The notes beneath the pieces are model-generated. The model saw only the letters and a program-made list of their open reading frames with translations, ran no database searches and was not told where the DNA came from. 64,000 nt of DNA from Kiloniellales bacterium (GTDB lineage Bacteria; Pseudomonadota; Alphaproteobacteria; Kiloniellales; JAKSBE01), in contig JASJBF010000019.1 of the NCBI GenBank assembly GCA_030066685.1, positions 1 through 64,000 on the forward strand, written 5' to 3'. A program made the translations under genes and the position numbers. Of the stretch, positions 8,057-16,792 are shown one piece after another. The first letter of the stretch is position 1. Each line of letters starts with the position of its first letter.

Positions 8057-9253
8057 ATGACGGCGGCGCGCCCCGGAAAGCTCCTGCTGGTCACCCGCGA
8101 CGTCGACGGCGGCATCGGCCAGCACATCGTCGACCTGGCCGAAGACATGGCGGCGCGCGGCTGGGAGGTGCACTGCGTCCGGGCCGCGCGCAGCGACGGC
8201 CACGTGACCGGCCACAGCGCGCGGCTCGACCGCCTGCCGGGGGTTATGGTGCACGCCATTCCCATGGCCCGCGCGATCGGCCCCGGCGACTGGCGCAGCT
8301 ACCTGGCCTTCCGGCGGGTGGTGCGGCGGCACGGGCCCTTCGACATCGCCCACGGGCACGGCGCCAAGGCCGGGGTCTTCGTGCGCCTGCCCTGCCGGGG
8401 CATCGGGGCCAGGGTCTACACGCCGCACGGCCTGATCACGGTCGATCCCACGATCGGCCGGGGCCGCAGGGCCGTCTACGGCGCGATCGAGGCGGTCCTG
8501 GCCCGCTTCCGGACCGACGCCCTCCTGGCGGTCTCGACCAAGGAGCGCGAGGAGGCGCTGCGCCTGGGCACTCGGGAGGCGGTCTGCCACAAGATTCCCA
8601 ACGGCCTGGCGGCGCCGGACCTCCTGCCGAGGGCGTGCGCGCGGGCCGAGCTCGGCCTCGGCCCCGAGCACCGGGTCGCGCTCTTCGTCGGCCGCTTCTG
8701 CCATGCAAAAGCGCCGGAGCGCTTCCTCGACCTGCTCGCGGCGCTGGCGCCCGAGCGGCCGGATCTGCGCGGGGTCGTGATCGGCGGCGGCGAGCGCCGG
8801 CCGGCGCTGGTCGCGCGCGCCGCGGCGCTGGGCCTGACCGATCGCCTGGTCTTCTTCGAGACGGCGAGGGCCGCGGCCTACATGCCGGCCGCCGACCTCC
8901 TGCTGGTCCCCAGCCGCTACGAAGGCTTCGCCTACACCATGATCGAGGCGCTGGCCGCCGGCCTGCCGATCGTGACCTACGAGGTCGGCGGCGCCGACGA
9001 CCTAGTGCTGCGCGCCCACAACGGGCACATCGTCCCCCAAGGCGACGCCGCGGGCCTGGCCTTTCGCGCCGCCGAGATCCTGGACGAGCCGGCGGTGGGC
9101 GCCCGCATGTCGGCGGCGGCCAGGGAGCGCTATCGGCTGTTCCAGCCGGCCGAGATGCTCGACCGGATCGCGCGGGTCTACGAGCGCCTGCGCCCGCGCC
9201 CGGCCGGGCGGGCGGCCGGTCGGCCGGCGCACGCGGGGGGAGCCGGCTCGTGA
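8057..9253 (+). CDS. Family 4 glycosyltransferase
   Basis: A 398-residue GT-B enzyme. The N-terminus reads LLVTRDVDGGIGQHIVDLAE, a glycine-rich loop. HGHGAKAGVFVRLP and VYTPHGLITV mark the first domain. The second domain has VALFVGRFCHAKAPERFLDL and the sugar-nucleotide motif SRYEGFAYTMIEALAAGLPI. The C-terminal 25 residues are low-complexity R/G/A. It follows the initiating transferase by about 160 bases in the same orientation and probably adds a later sugar of the repeat unit. Confidence 0.88.
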   Translation: MTAARPGKLLLVTRDVDGGIGQHIVDLAEDMAARGWEVHCVRAARSDGHVTGHSARLDRLPGVMVHAIPMARAIGPGDWRSYLAFRRVVRRHGPFDIAHGHGAKAGVFVRLPCRGIGARVYTPHGLITVDPTIGRGRRAVYGAIEAVLARFRTDALLAVSTKEREEALRLGTREAVCHKIPNGLAAPDLLPRACARAELGLGPEHRVALFVGRFCHAKAPERFLDLLAALAPERPDLRGVVIGGGERRPALVARAAALGLTDRLVFFETARAAAYMPAADLLLVPSRYEGFAYTMIEALAAGLPIVTYEVGGADDLVLRAHNGHIVPQGDAAGLAFRAAEILDEPAVGARMSAAARERYRLFQPAEMLDRIARVYERLRPRPAGRAAGRPAHAGGAGS

Positions 9254-9307
9254 TGGCTCGCCCGGACCCAAGCGCGGGGCACGGGCTCGAGGCCGCGCGG
9301 CATCGCG

Positions 9308-10429
9308 ATGACTTCGGCAGGGAAAGACGCCGTGCCTGAGCGAAACGACTACAGGATAACTTTGACGGGCGGGCTGCCCTTCGACCCGCGGATCCCGCTG
9401 ATCCCGCTCGCGATTATGTTGTTCGGACTTGCTTGCTCCATCGACCTGACCTTTGTCAGCGCGTCCATCAGCAATGATTCCAATCGCATGTTGGATCAGC
9501 TTTGGTTTGCAACAGACGGGCAGAACGGCAGCGGTTCATATTACTATACGTCGTTGATATTTCATAGCATTCCAGGATCGCTACTGTTTTTTTTGGTCTT
9601 TCTCTTCGGGACCGTCCACATCCTGATCATCTTCGGGCGCAACGCGCACCCAGCAACACTGTTGCTCTGCCTGATCGTCGTCTTGCCGGTGATGTTCTTC
9701 CTGTCCCGCCCTGCCAAGGAAACGGTGCTCTCGCCTGTCACGTTCATTCTCCTCGGCTTGCTTTGTCTGCGGCTCAACGGCTTCGTACGAGTCCTGGCGG
9801 TCGCCGCCTGCTATCTCGTCTACGCCTACTTCATGCGCGAGTACTTCGTCATCATCGTCGCCGCCTTCCTGGCCCTGATGATCCTCGCGCACGTCAGTTG
9901 GAGTCTCAGGTCCATTTTTGTCGCGGCCGCCTTAGTCGGGCTGTCCTTCGCGCCAACGTGGCTCTTCGAGACGCTCCAGGGTACTAGGGATTTCATAAAC
10001 ACACTACGCTTCGCAACCCAGACCGTCGGGGCGCATAGCGCCTTCATGAACCCGCTGCCGCCCGACAGCCTGGGGAACTTCCTGATCAACTACGGCTACG
10101 CCTTTCTGCGGCTCAACCTGCCGGTCCTGTTTCAGCTCAGGATGAAGGAGGTCTTCCTGCTGACGGTCGCCCTGACGACGCTCTGGCTGGTCTGGTACGG
10201 GGCCCGTGCCGGCGGCCCGAAGGAGCGGGCCTGCGCCCTGCTGGCCCTTGCGCACATGATGACATTGAACCTCTTCGAGCCGGACTTGGGCTCCTACATG
10301 CGCCACCTGACCTCGGCGACGATCTATCTGGCCCCGGTCCTGGCCTTGCTCGACCGCCGCCTTCTCGATCGCGCCCCGTCGGCGCCGGCCAGCGCAGGGC
10401 TCGCCGCCCCCCAGGAAGCCCGACCATGA
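9308..10429 (+). CDS. Multi-spanning membrane protein of polysaccharide cluster
   Basis: A 373-residue polytopic protein with about nine hydrophobic segments, beginning at PLIPLAIMLFGLACSIDLTF and ending in the AHMMTLNLFEPDLGSYMRHL region. Base composition in the first third is less GC-rich than its neighbours. A GTG at 9332 behind AGGGAAAG is an alternative start. In this position one expects a polymerase or ligase-like membrane protein, but no Wzy signature is clear, so the role stays open. Confidence 0.7.
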   Translation: MTSAGKDAVPERNDYRITLTGGLPFDPRIPLIPLAIMLFGLACSIDLTFVSASISNDSNRMLDQLWFATDGQNGSGSYYYTSLIFHSIPGSLLFFLVFLFGTVHILIIFGRNAHPATLLLCLIVVLPVMFFLSRPAKETVLSPVTFILLGLLCLRLNGFVRVLAVAACYLVYAYFMREYFVIIVAAFLALMILAHVSWSLRSIFVAAALVGLSFAPTWLFETLQGTRDFINTLRFATQTVGAHSAFMNPLPPDSLGNFLINYGYAFLRLNLPVLFQLRMKEVFLLTVALTTLWLVWYGARAGGPKERACALLALAHMMTLNLFEPDLGSYMRHLTSATIYLAPVLALLDRRLLDRAPSAPASAGLAAPQEARP

Positions 10430-10568
10430 CCGCAAGGCCGGCCCCGCGCCCACCCTGCCCCGCCGCAGCAGCCAAGGTAAGGGATCATGTGGTTGGGCGC
10501 CTTAGGAGCGCGCTCGAAAAAGCCGGGCTTTCTGTTGCTCGATCTCGCGAGTCGGTGAAGTACTATCA

Positions 10569-11531
10569 ATGTCGATGATTCTCCCGAACTTTTTTCTTGT
10601 CGGCGCAATGAAGGCTGGCACGACTGCTATGGCGGCCGGGCTCGGGCAACATCCGGGTATCTACGCCTGCCCGATCAAAGAGCCGAACTTCTTTTGCAGA
10701 GACCTCTACGACAACGGCTACTTCTCGAGTGCGAGGCCGGTATCGCCGATAAACTGCAGCATCGAGACCTACCTCTCAAAGGTCCCGTTGCCGCCAAGCC
10801 ATCTCGCGTTCGTCAGCCAGCGGGAGCACTACGAGATGCTGTTTCGGGAATGGTCCGGCCAGAAGGCAGTCGGCGAATTCTCCGTGAGTTATCTACTGTC
10901 CCGTGCCGCCGCATCTGAGATTGCGAAAGTGTTGCCTCGTGCACGAATAATCATCGTCCTGCGAGCGCCGCTCGAACGCGCGGTTTCCGAATTCAAGATG
11001 GGAATCACCACCGGCTCGGCATCCAGAACATTCGCCGATGCCTTGCGGCAGGAGCGACGCGAGATTGCGTCAAAGGAGTTTCCAAAGAGCGGGACCTATG
11101 TGACGGCTGGCCTCTATGCCGACCAAGTGAGACGGTATCTTGACCACTTTGGTGCCGACCAAGTGCTCATCCTTCGCCATGAGGACCTGCGCGCCGATTT
11201 TTCCGCCAGCCTTCAGTGTGCCTTCCGTTTTCTGAATGTCGACGATTCCATATCCCCAGCGCCCGTAGAGGCCAATGTCTCGATCGCGCCAAGGTCGCAG
11301 ATCCTGAACAGATTCTTGCGAAGGAGTGGCCTAAAGGCGAAAATCAGACAGTACGCGCCCAGACCTATTATCGAGATGGGAAAGCGGCTCTATTATGGCA
11401 CCCAGAGAGAGGATTTCGAGGAGCAGATTGCTCCGTTTCGCGGATGGCTCGCCGATACTTTCAACGAAGATCTGGAGCGCCTTCGGGCGCTGACCGGGCT
11501 CGACGTGGACGCCTGGCTTGTGGCCGAGTAG
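10569..11531 (+). CDS. Sulfotransferase (heparan-type family)
   Basis: A 320-residue sulfotransferase. The PAPS P-loop is near the N-terminus (NFFLVGAMKAGTTAMAAGLG), followed by the partner motif IKEPNFFCRD. The 3'-phosphate site appears in RIIIVLRAPLERAVSEFKMG, with the R-x7-S spacing characteristic of the family. Later comes LILRHEDLRADFSASL. The gene is visibly less GC-rich than its neighbours, suggesting recent acquisition. Together with the minus-strand sulfotransferase at 2.1 kb it indicates that the surface polymer is sulfated. Confidence 0.88.
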   Translation: MSMILPNFFLVGAMKAGTTAMAAGLGQHPGIYACPIKEPNFFCRDLYDNGYFSSARPVSPINCSIETYLSKVPLPPSHLAFVSQREHYEMLFREWSGQKAVGEFSVSYLLSRAAASEIAKVLPRARIIIVLRAPLERAVSEFKMGITTGSASRTFADALRQERREIASKEFPKSGTYVTAGLYADQVRRYLDHFGADQVLILRHEDLRADFSASLQCAFRFLNVDDSISPAPVEANVSIAPRSQILNRFLRRSGLKAKIRQYAPRPIIEMGKRLYYGTQREDFEEQIAPFRGWLADTFNEDLERLRALTGLDVDAWLVAE

Positions 11532-11702
11532 GCGCACTCGTTCTTGAAGTTGTTCGCTTCGGTCTTGGCGGCAAAGCTCGCCTTCTGCCGGCTCACTTTC
11601 ACGGATCGGTTGATCCGCTCCATCTAGGCTGGTCCAGTGGGTCGAAATGGCCACCACAAGAGCGTCCCTTGTTATGAGGCATCCCAAGGTCCCTACGAAG
11701 TC

Positions 11703-12098
11703 ATGGCGCCGGCGGCGACAGCTGGGAGAGTACTCCTATACAGCAAGGTCAATAGACCGATAGCACCACCTGGCGTGTATCCTTCCGAATTGCTCCAAAC
11801 GCCTGAAGACCTGCGCCCGCTCTTGCGCTGCCCGGTGTCCGGAGAACCCTTGGGGGATGGAGCTGACAACAGTTTCGGAGTCAACGGAAAGCCTGTGCTG
11901 GTCGATTTCGATAATTCGATCTTGTGCAAGGAGAATGTATACGCCTCTGATGGCGCGAGCTTAATCACTCGTGCCGACAACAGCGGAATTAGAGGCTTCG
12001 ATGGGAGCCCCGGCAGCTACTTCATCGGCGCCAAGCGCGACCGCGAGATGCGGCCAAGCGAGATCGTCGCTCTCTATCGGGGCGCCGACGCGCGATAG
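11703..12098 (+). pseudogene. Truncated methyltransferase, N-terminal Trm112-like domain only
   Basis: The 131-residue product has the short domain that opens many polysaccharide-cluster SAM methyltransferases: LRPLLRCPVSGEPL, then FGVNGKPVLVDFDNSIL. The expected catalytic Rossmann domain with its glycine-rich motif is missing; the protein ends soon after an unrelated-looking SYFIGAKRDREMRPSEIVAL stretch. Base composition matches the sulfotransferase upstream. It ends about 90 bases before the 3' end of the tail-spike gene on the other strand, so the truncation marks a junction between the polysaccharide and phage regions. Confidence 0.55.
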
Positions 12099-12186
12099 AC
12101 GTTCTAGTCTTCCGGGCGGTCGGCCGATGCATTCGAGGCCTTGATGACCGAGCTGACCGACGGTGCGAGCCCGTAGAGATCGCGGC

Positions 12187-15100
12187 CTAGTTCTTGACGT
12201 TGTTGGTGTCGATCTTGGTGGCGCTGACAGCGAAGTTCCTGATGTATACGCCGCCCACGCCGGTCATCACGTTCCCGACCACCACGGTGTTGTCGCAGCC
12301 GAAGAGGTCCATGGCGTCGTCGACCGGGTTCTCGATCAGGTTGCCGGTGATGGTCAGGCCGCTGCTGTTGAAGGCGCGGACTGCGTCGAGACCGCCTTCG
12401 AAGAGGTTGTCGCTGATCACGCCCTTGACGCCCCCGGCCTCCAGCAAGCTCTGCGTCGCGCTCATCTTTATGAAGTGGTTGCCGCTGATCGACATCCGCG
12501 TGGTGTCGGTGATGATCAAGGCCTCGGCGGTCGCCGCGCCGACGAAGTGATTGTTGGCGATCAGCACGTCGTCGCCCCTGAAGACCTGCATGTGGCGGCC
12601 GTGCGCGCCCGACAGAAGGCGGATGCCGTTGCCGATCACGCGAACCCCTTGGGCGCGACCGCTGCTGAAGGCGGTGACCTCGACGGCGGCGTCGACCCAG
12701 CCCTCGACGACGATGGAGTTGCCTTCGACGGTGACGTTCTGCAGGCCGGTGGTCAGGTTGGCCGCGACGAAGATGCCGGCGTTGGAGACACTGCCGGAGT
12801 GACCGGATTGGTCGACCTCCGGCCGGTCGAAGTGGATGGTGTTGCCGACCACAGAAACGTGACCCACATCGGCCGAGGTAATGGCCGCGATGCCCCACCA
12901 TGACCCGGCCTGCACGAAGTTGCCGGTGATCGACACGTTCTGCATCCCGCCCTCGGCGACGATGCTCCGGCGCCAGCGGCCGTTGCGCGCGGCGATGCCG
13001 TTGGTCAGCACGACATTGCCGGTGACCGAGACGCCCCGGTCCACGACCGGGCCGAGCTGCTCGGGGTCGGGCGCGTGGAAGTCGGGCAGGCCCTCGTTCT
13101 GGATGCCGACCCTGGCGTCGTAGCCGCGCTTCACGTGGACGATGTTGTTGGCGATCACCGCGCCGCTGCCGAAGTTCACGATCCCGTCGCCCCGGTTCTC
13201 ACCCGGGCTGGAGGGTGAAGTGCCACCGCCGGCGCCCAGATTCTCCCAGACCAGGTTCCCGAGGATCCGGGTCCCGTAGATCTCCTGGCCGAGGCCGGCG
13301 CCGGCCACGTCGCCGGAGCTGACCTTGATGCCGTCGAGGAAGCGGCGGACGATGTTGGCCTCGATCCGGCAGCGGTTGGCGGTCACCAGGATGCCGCCTC
13401 TGACCGTGGTGTCGGGGTTGTCGTCGTCATGCTGCTCGGTCGGGTTGTCGAGGTAGAGCCCCTCGATACTGGCGAGGTCGGCGCCCTTCAGGACGTTGAT
13501 CAGGGCGTTGTCGGTCGACCCGCCGAGGTCGAGGCCCGGCTTGGCGATCAGCCGGCCGCCCATGCCGATCACCTTCTGGCCCTCGGTCGCGACGGTCAGG
13601 CGGTCGGTGATGTAGTCGCCGTTTGGCACCACGACCGTCTTGCCGGTGTCGATCGCCGCCTGGACCGCCGCCGTGTCCTCGGTGCCGTAGAGGAACCGCG
13701 CGGTGCCGGCGATCGAGGCGCCGGCGTTCGCCGCCAGGGTCGCGTCGCCGGCCGAGACGCTGGCGATGGTCGAGACCAGCCAGCCGTGCGCCGTGCCGCC
13801 CGAGACGTAGGCGTTGGCGAAGTCGCTGCCCGCCAGGTCGAAGGCATCCAGGCCGGCGCGGACGATCTCGAAGCTGCCGTTGGCCTCGACCGTGCCGACG
13901 ATCCCCTTGATCGTGATCACCTGGCCGGGATTGAAGCCGTGCGCCGTCGCCGAGATCCGGATCCGGCCGTTCTTGAGGATGCCCTGGTCGAGGACCGGAT
14001 TGGTCGTGTAGACGGTCGTGAGCCGGGCCCGGACGTAGTACAGGCGCTCGCCGTTGACCGCCCGGTTGATCTGGTTCGTCGCCCAATCGCCGGGCAGGGT
14101 CCAGGTCACGTCGTGGCTGCCGGGCGCCGCGGTGAAGCCCGAGGTGCCGTCGGTCAGGCCGGGCAGCGCCGACCAGGCCGCGCCGTCCCAATACTCCCAG
14201 GACACGGCCCCGCCGACGCCCGCGGTGCCGATGTCGATCGCGAGGCCGGTGAAGGTCTCGGCGTGGCCGATGTAGAAGGCGTCGCCGACCGCCTCGCTCG
14301 CCGGGAAAGGCTCGACGTCGCCGGCCGCGCCGTCGTTGAAGGCCGCGGTCAGGTCGACGAAGGTCCCGGCCGATTGGTCCTCCTGCGAGGCCGCGTCGAC
14401 CGGCGCCGCGGCGGCGCCGGCGACGGGCACGCCGGCGGTGCCGGCGCCCTCGACCGCGACCACCTTGCCGACGTCGGCGTCGGTGAAGGTGACGCTGCCA
14501 GAGCCCAGGACCGCCGAGCCGTCGGTCACCGTGCCGTCGCTCAGCTCCATCGCGTCGCCCTTGGCGCCGTGGAGCTTGACGTTCTCGGCGGTGAGCGCGC
14601 CCAGGCCGAAGAGGTCGGCGAGGCTGCGGGCCGCGCCGGCGCCGGTCGGCAGCACGGTCTTGTCGCTGACGTCGGCGGCCTCGGCGGTGCCGGCCAGCAG
14701 CGCCGGCCTGCCCTGGGCGTCGAAGCCGAGGTAGCGGCCGGCGCGCAGGCTGTCGATCGGCAGCTCGAGACCGCCGACCTGGGCGTCGGTCGCCGGCACG
14801 CTGAAGGCCCGGGCGTCGAAGGCGGCCAGCTGGGCGTCGCGCAGGGCCGCAAGGTCTAGGCCCTCCTCGACCTGCGTCGTCGGGAAGGCGCCGCCCAGGG
14901 GGAAGGCCTTGTCCTGGGTGAAGGGCAGGTCGAGCGCGATGACCAGGGTCTCCCCGGCCCGCGGCCGGTGGTCGACCGGCTCGGTGAGCACCGTCAGGGT
15001 GCCGCCGCCGTCGCCGCCCGCGCCGGAGAGCGCGTACTGGCTGCCCTCGCTCCAGGGCGTCTCAAGGCTGGCGGCGTCGCGCAGGGTCACCTTGACGTGG

Positions 15101-15192
15101 GCGTTGTCGACGAACTTGAAGGGAATTGGAAAGACGCTGGTCGCGCCGTCGCCCTCGTAGCGGACGCGCGAGCCGGTCGTGCTGACGGTCAT
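12187..15192 (-). CDS. Phage tail spike with right-handed beta-helix
   Basis: A 1001-residue protein. The N-terminal about 150 residues resemble the tail-fibre adaptor of T7-like phages (RYEGDGATSVFPIPFKF, LDLAALRDAQLAAFDARAF). Residues about 240-400 form a beta-rich insert with a YWDGAAWSALPGLTDGT module. The C-terminal half consists of repeated 'I.GN.I' turns (RILGNLVWENL, VTVEGNSIVVEG, LTITGNLIENP), the pattern of pectate-lyase-like parallel beta-helices. It should bind, and perhaps cleave, a cell-surface polysaccharide. It closes the tail module and directly abuts the host polysaccharide cluster. Confidence 0.9.
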   Translation of the reverse strand: MTVSTTGSRVRYEGDGATSVFPIPFKFVDNAHVKVTLRDAASLETPWSEGSQYALSGAGGDGGGTLTVLTEPVDHRPRAGETLVIALDLPFTQDKAFPLGGAFPTTQVEEGLDLAALRDAQLAAFDARAFSVPATDAQVGGLELPIDSLRAGRYLGFDAQGRPALLAGTAEAADVSDKTVLPTGAGAARSLADLFGLGALTAENVKLHGAKGDAMELSDGTVTDGSAVLGSGSVTFTDADVGKVVAVEGAGTAGVPVAGAAAAPVDAASQEDQSAGTFVDLTAAFNDGAAGDVEPFPASEAVGDAFYIGHAETFTGLAIDIGTAGVGGAVSWEYWDGAAWSALPGLTDGTSGFTAAPGSHDVTWTLPGDWATNQINRAVNGERLYYVRARLTTVYTTNPVLDQGILKNGRIRISATAHGFNPGQVITIKGIVGTVEANGSFEIVRAGLDAFDLAGSDFANAYVSGGTAHGWLVSTIASVSAGDATLAANAGASIAGTARFLYGTEDTAAVQAAIDTGKTVVVPNGDYITDRLTVATEGQKVIGMGGRLIAKPGLDLGGSTDNALINVLKGADLASIEGLYLDNPTEQHDDDNPDTTVRGGILVTANRCRIEANIVRRFLDGIKVSSGDVAGAGLGQEIYGTRILGNLVWENLGAGGGTSPSSPGENRGDGIVNFGSGAVIANNIVHVKRGYDARVGIQNEGLPDFHAPDPEQLGPVVDRGVSVTGNVVLTNGIAARNGRWRRSIVAEGGMQNVSITGNFVQAGSWWGIAAITSADVGHVSVVGNTIHFDRPEVDQSGHSGSVSNAGIFVAANLTTGLQNVTVEGNSIVVEGWVDAAVEVTAFSSGRAQGVRVIGNGIRLLSGAHGRHMQVFRGDDVLIANNHFVGAATAEALIITDTTRMSISGNHFIKMSATQSLLEAGGVKGVISDNLFEGGLDAVRAFNSSGLTITGNLIENPVDDAMDLFGCDNTVVVGNVMTGVGGVYIRNFAVSATKIDTNNVKN

Positions 15193-15276
15193 CTCGGATC
15201 TCCGGATCGAAGTGGGTCTCTGTCGGGTCTTTGATCGGAACCGGGCTGCGCCGGCGCGGCGGCGCAGCGGCCGGGG

Positions 15277-15717
15277 TCAGGCCGGCAGGCGCTGCAGGCG
15301 GGGGCCCTCGGGGCCCCGATCGGCGACCACCAGGGTGACGTGGCAGGGCCGCCGGCCGCCGGCGCCGGCGGTCACCAGGATGCGGTCGAAGGGGGCGAGC
15401 CAGGCGGCGACCGGCGCGAAGTAGCCCGGGGCCAGGACCCGGCAGAGTGGATCGGGGGTGATGTAGCCCCAGAGGTTGAGGCCGTTGGCGCCCTCGCTGA
15501 GCCGGTGCAGCTCGGCACGGCGGACCTGCGCCGGTGCTGTAGCCGGGGCGCGGACCCGAACGGGGGCGTCGTCCGGGGCCGGGGCTTCGGCCGGCGGCGC
15601 GACCTCCGGCCGGCAGGGTCCGCGGCCGACCGGGCCGGTTTCGGGACCGGGGCCGCGCGGAGCCTCGCCCCGGCACCTCGCGCCGCGCCGGCGGCCGCCC
15701 GGGAAGCCGGGCCTCAC
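15277..15717 (-). CDS. Phage structural-type protein (NLWGYITPD family)
   Basis: A 146-residue protein starting at GTG 15717, whose start overlaps the stop of the upstream gene (GTGA). The first about 60 residues are basic or proline-rich linker. The conserved part reads EGANGLNLWGYITPDPLCRV, then APGYFAPVAAWLAPFDRILV and a VTLVVADRGPEG tail. The pattern 'NLW.Y.T.D....V...GYF.........GD.I.V' is a recurrent small phage protein, usually encoded next to head or tail-fibre genes. I infer a virion decoration or tail accessory role. Confidence 0.65.
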   Translation of the reverse strand: MRPGFPGGRRRGARCRGEAPRGPGPETGPVGRGPCRPEVAPPAEAPAPDDAPVRVRAPATAPAQVRRAELHRLSEGANGLNLWGYITPDPLCRVLAPGYFAPVAAWLAPFDRILVTAGAGGRRPCHVTLVVADRGPEGPRLQRLPA

Positions 15718-16253
15718 GGCCGCCCCCCGCCGTAGCGCCGGGCGTAGAGCCGCGTCAGGGCGCGCTGGGTGCGCTCGCTGCGGTATTCCTGCGGCCGGGC
15801 GAACTGCAGCCCGTGCAGGCGGTCGATCTCGGCCTCCAGCGCCTCCAGGGCCGCGCCCTCGGGCTGCGGCGCCGGCGCGGCCGGGCCGTCCAGCAGCCGG
15901 CCGACCTCGGCCGCGACCCGGATCAGCGCCGGATGGTCGCCCAGGCCGCTGTCCTCCAGGGCCCGCAGCAGCTCGGGCGAGGCGAAGGACCTGACCGCCC
16001 GGCGGGCCAGGTCGAGCTGGGCCGGCAGATCCTCGCCCCAGTCGGCCTGGAGGGCCCGGGCCGCCTCCGGATCGGCCGCCGTCATGGCGGCCAGGACCGC
16101 GGCCTCCGCGGCCGGGGGCTCCGGCTCCGATTCGGCCGGGCGCTCCCGATCGCCGTCGTCCCGCGGCCGCGCCGCCCCGGACGCCGGTCCGGCCGGCCCG
16201 CTTTCGAGAAGAGCCTCCGGGCGCCCCTCGCCCGGATTCGCGCTGTCCTGCAT
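15714..16253 (-). CDS. Scaffold-like phage protein, second copy
   Basis: A 179-residue acidic protein. Its C-terminal region (EIDRLHGLQFARPQEYRSER ending LYARRYGGGRP) matches the C-terminus of the scaffold at 48.65-49.48 kb (RIDALHGLPAERYKAEEVQS ending LYRRLHGG). A central EAARALQADWGEDLPAQLDL parallels ELRRAWGPDYVRNLALARRA there. It lacks the N-terminal half of a full capsid-assembly scaffold. It is therefore a shortened paralogue placed at the tail-spike end of the element. Function is inferred only from this resemblance. Confidence 0.6.
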   Translation of the reverse strand: MQDSANPGEGRPEALLESGPAGPASGAARPRDDGDRERPAESEPEPPAAEAAVLAAMTAADPEAARALQADWGEDLPAQLDLARRAVRSFASPELLRALEDSGLGDHPALIRVAAEVGRLLDGPAAPAPQPEGAALEALEAEIDRLHGLQFARPQEYRSERTQRALTRLYARRYGGGRP

Positions 16254-16527
16254 GCTGCATTCCTTTCTCTCGCTGGTCCTGCTGCGCGGCCGCGGCCGGC
16301 GCCCGACGGCCTAGAACCGACGCGCGAGCCCTCCTCGCGGGGCCGGCACGGCGCAGGGCCCACGCCGGATCGTCGGGTCCGCCCGCGCGGTACCTCGGTC
16401 GAAGCAGGAAGTTGATGATATTTCTGCACTATTTCGCCGGGCGCAGCGCGGCCGGCGCCAAGACCGCGGCCCAGAGAACCGCTCCGGGCTCCCCTTTGCG
16501 GCCACTGGGCCGCCCAATTCCCCTTGC

Positions 16528-16761
16528 TTGGCGAAGGGGACGGCGGATGGTCTAGGCCGCGCCAAGAACCGCTTCGGGCGGACCCGGCGCCACCGCAGCG
16601 TCGCCGAGGGCTGCGACGACTGCGTTTTCTTCACCCGGACCTGGGGCGGCCAGCGCGGCCGCTACGCGATGGACGGCTACCACTGGATCCCGCAGGACGT
16701 CGGTCTCACCCCGGAGTTGATCCAGGCGGTGATCGACGGGGTCGGCGAGAAGAAGGGCTGA
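16528..16761 (+). CDS. Small hypothetical protein
   Basis: A possible 77-residue protein from a TTG start. The first 25 residues are basic. The remainder looks protein-like: CDDCVFFTRTWGGQRGRYAM, then DGYHWIPQDVGLTPELIQAV, ending in EKKG. It ends 30 bases before the convergent actin-like gene. It is isolated on the plus strand with no clear promoter, and I do not recognise a family. Confidence 0.45.
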   Translation: MAKGTADGLGRAKNRFGRTRRHRSVAEGCDDCVFFTRTWGGQRGRYAMDGYHWIPQDVGLTPELIQAVIDGVGEKKG

Positions 16762-16792
16762 GCGCCGACCCCTGCACCGCCGGAGCCTACCC

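Noticed and set aside
9783-9790. TCGTACGA inside the polysaccharide membrane-protein gene, considered as another operator
   Set aside because: It lies in the middle of a coding region without a promoter-like context; a single 8-mer is expected by chance.
11393-11623. Short minus-strand frame with MERINRSVKVSRQ, considered as a transposase remnant
   Set aside because: The resemblance is too weak, no terminal inverted repeats are visible, and the frame mostly overlaps the 3' end of the sulfotransferase gene.
12104-12186. In-frame continuation past the tail-spike stop (RDLYGLAPSVSSV...), considered as a small gene
   Set aside because: It has no start codon or ribosome site and is under 30 codons; it may be a vestige but cannot be supported.
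13429-14859. A 476-codon plus-strand open frame opposite the tail spike
   Set aside because: It is antisense to a clearly recognisable phage gene, and its composition (Asp/Arg/Val/Gly-rich without motifs) is typical of shadow frames in GC-rich DNA.
15277-16260. A single 327-codon frame spanning both small phage genes at 15.3-16.3 kb
   Set aside because: Only its last 146 codons look like a protein. The first part is a shadow of the scaffold-like gene, and a GTGA overlap gives a proper start at 15717.
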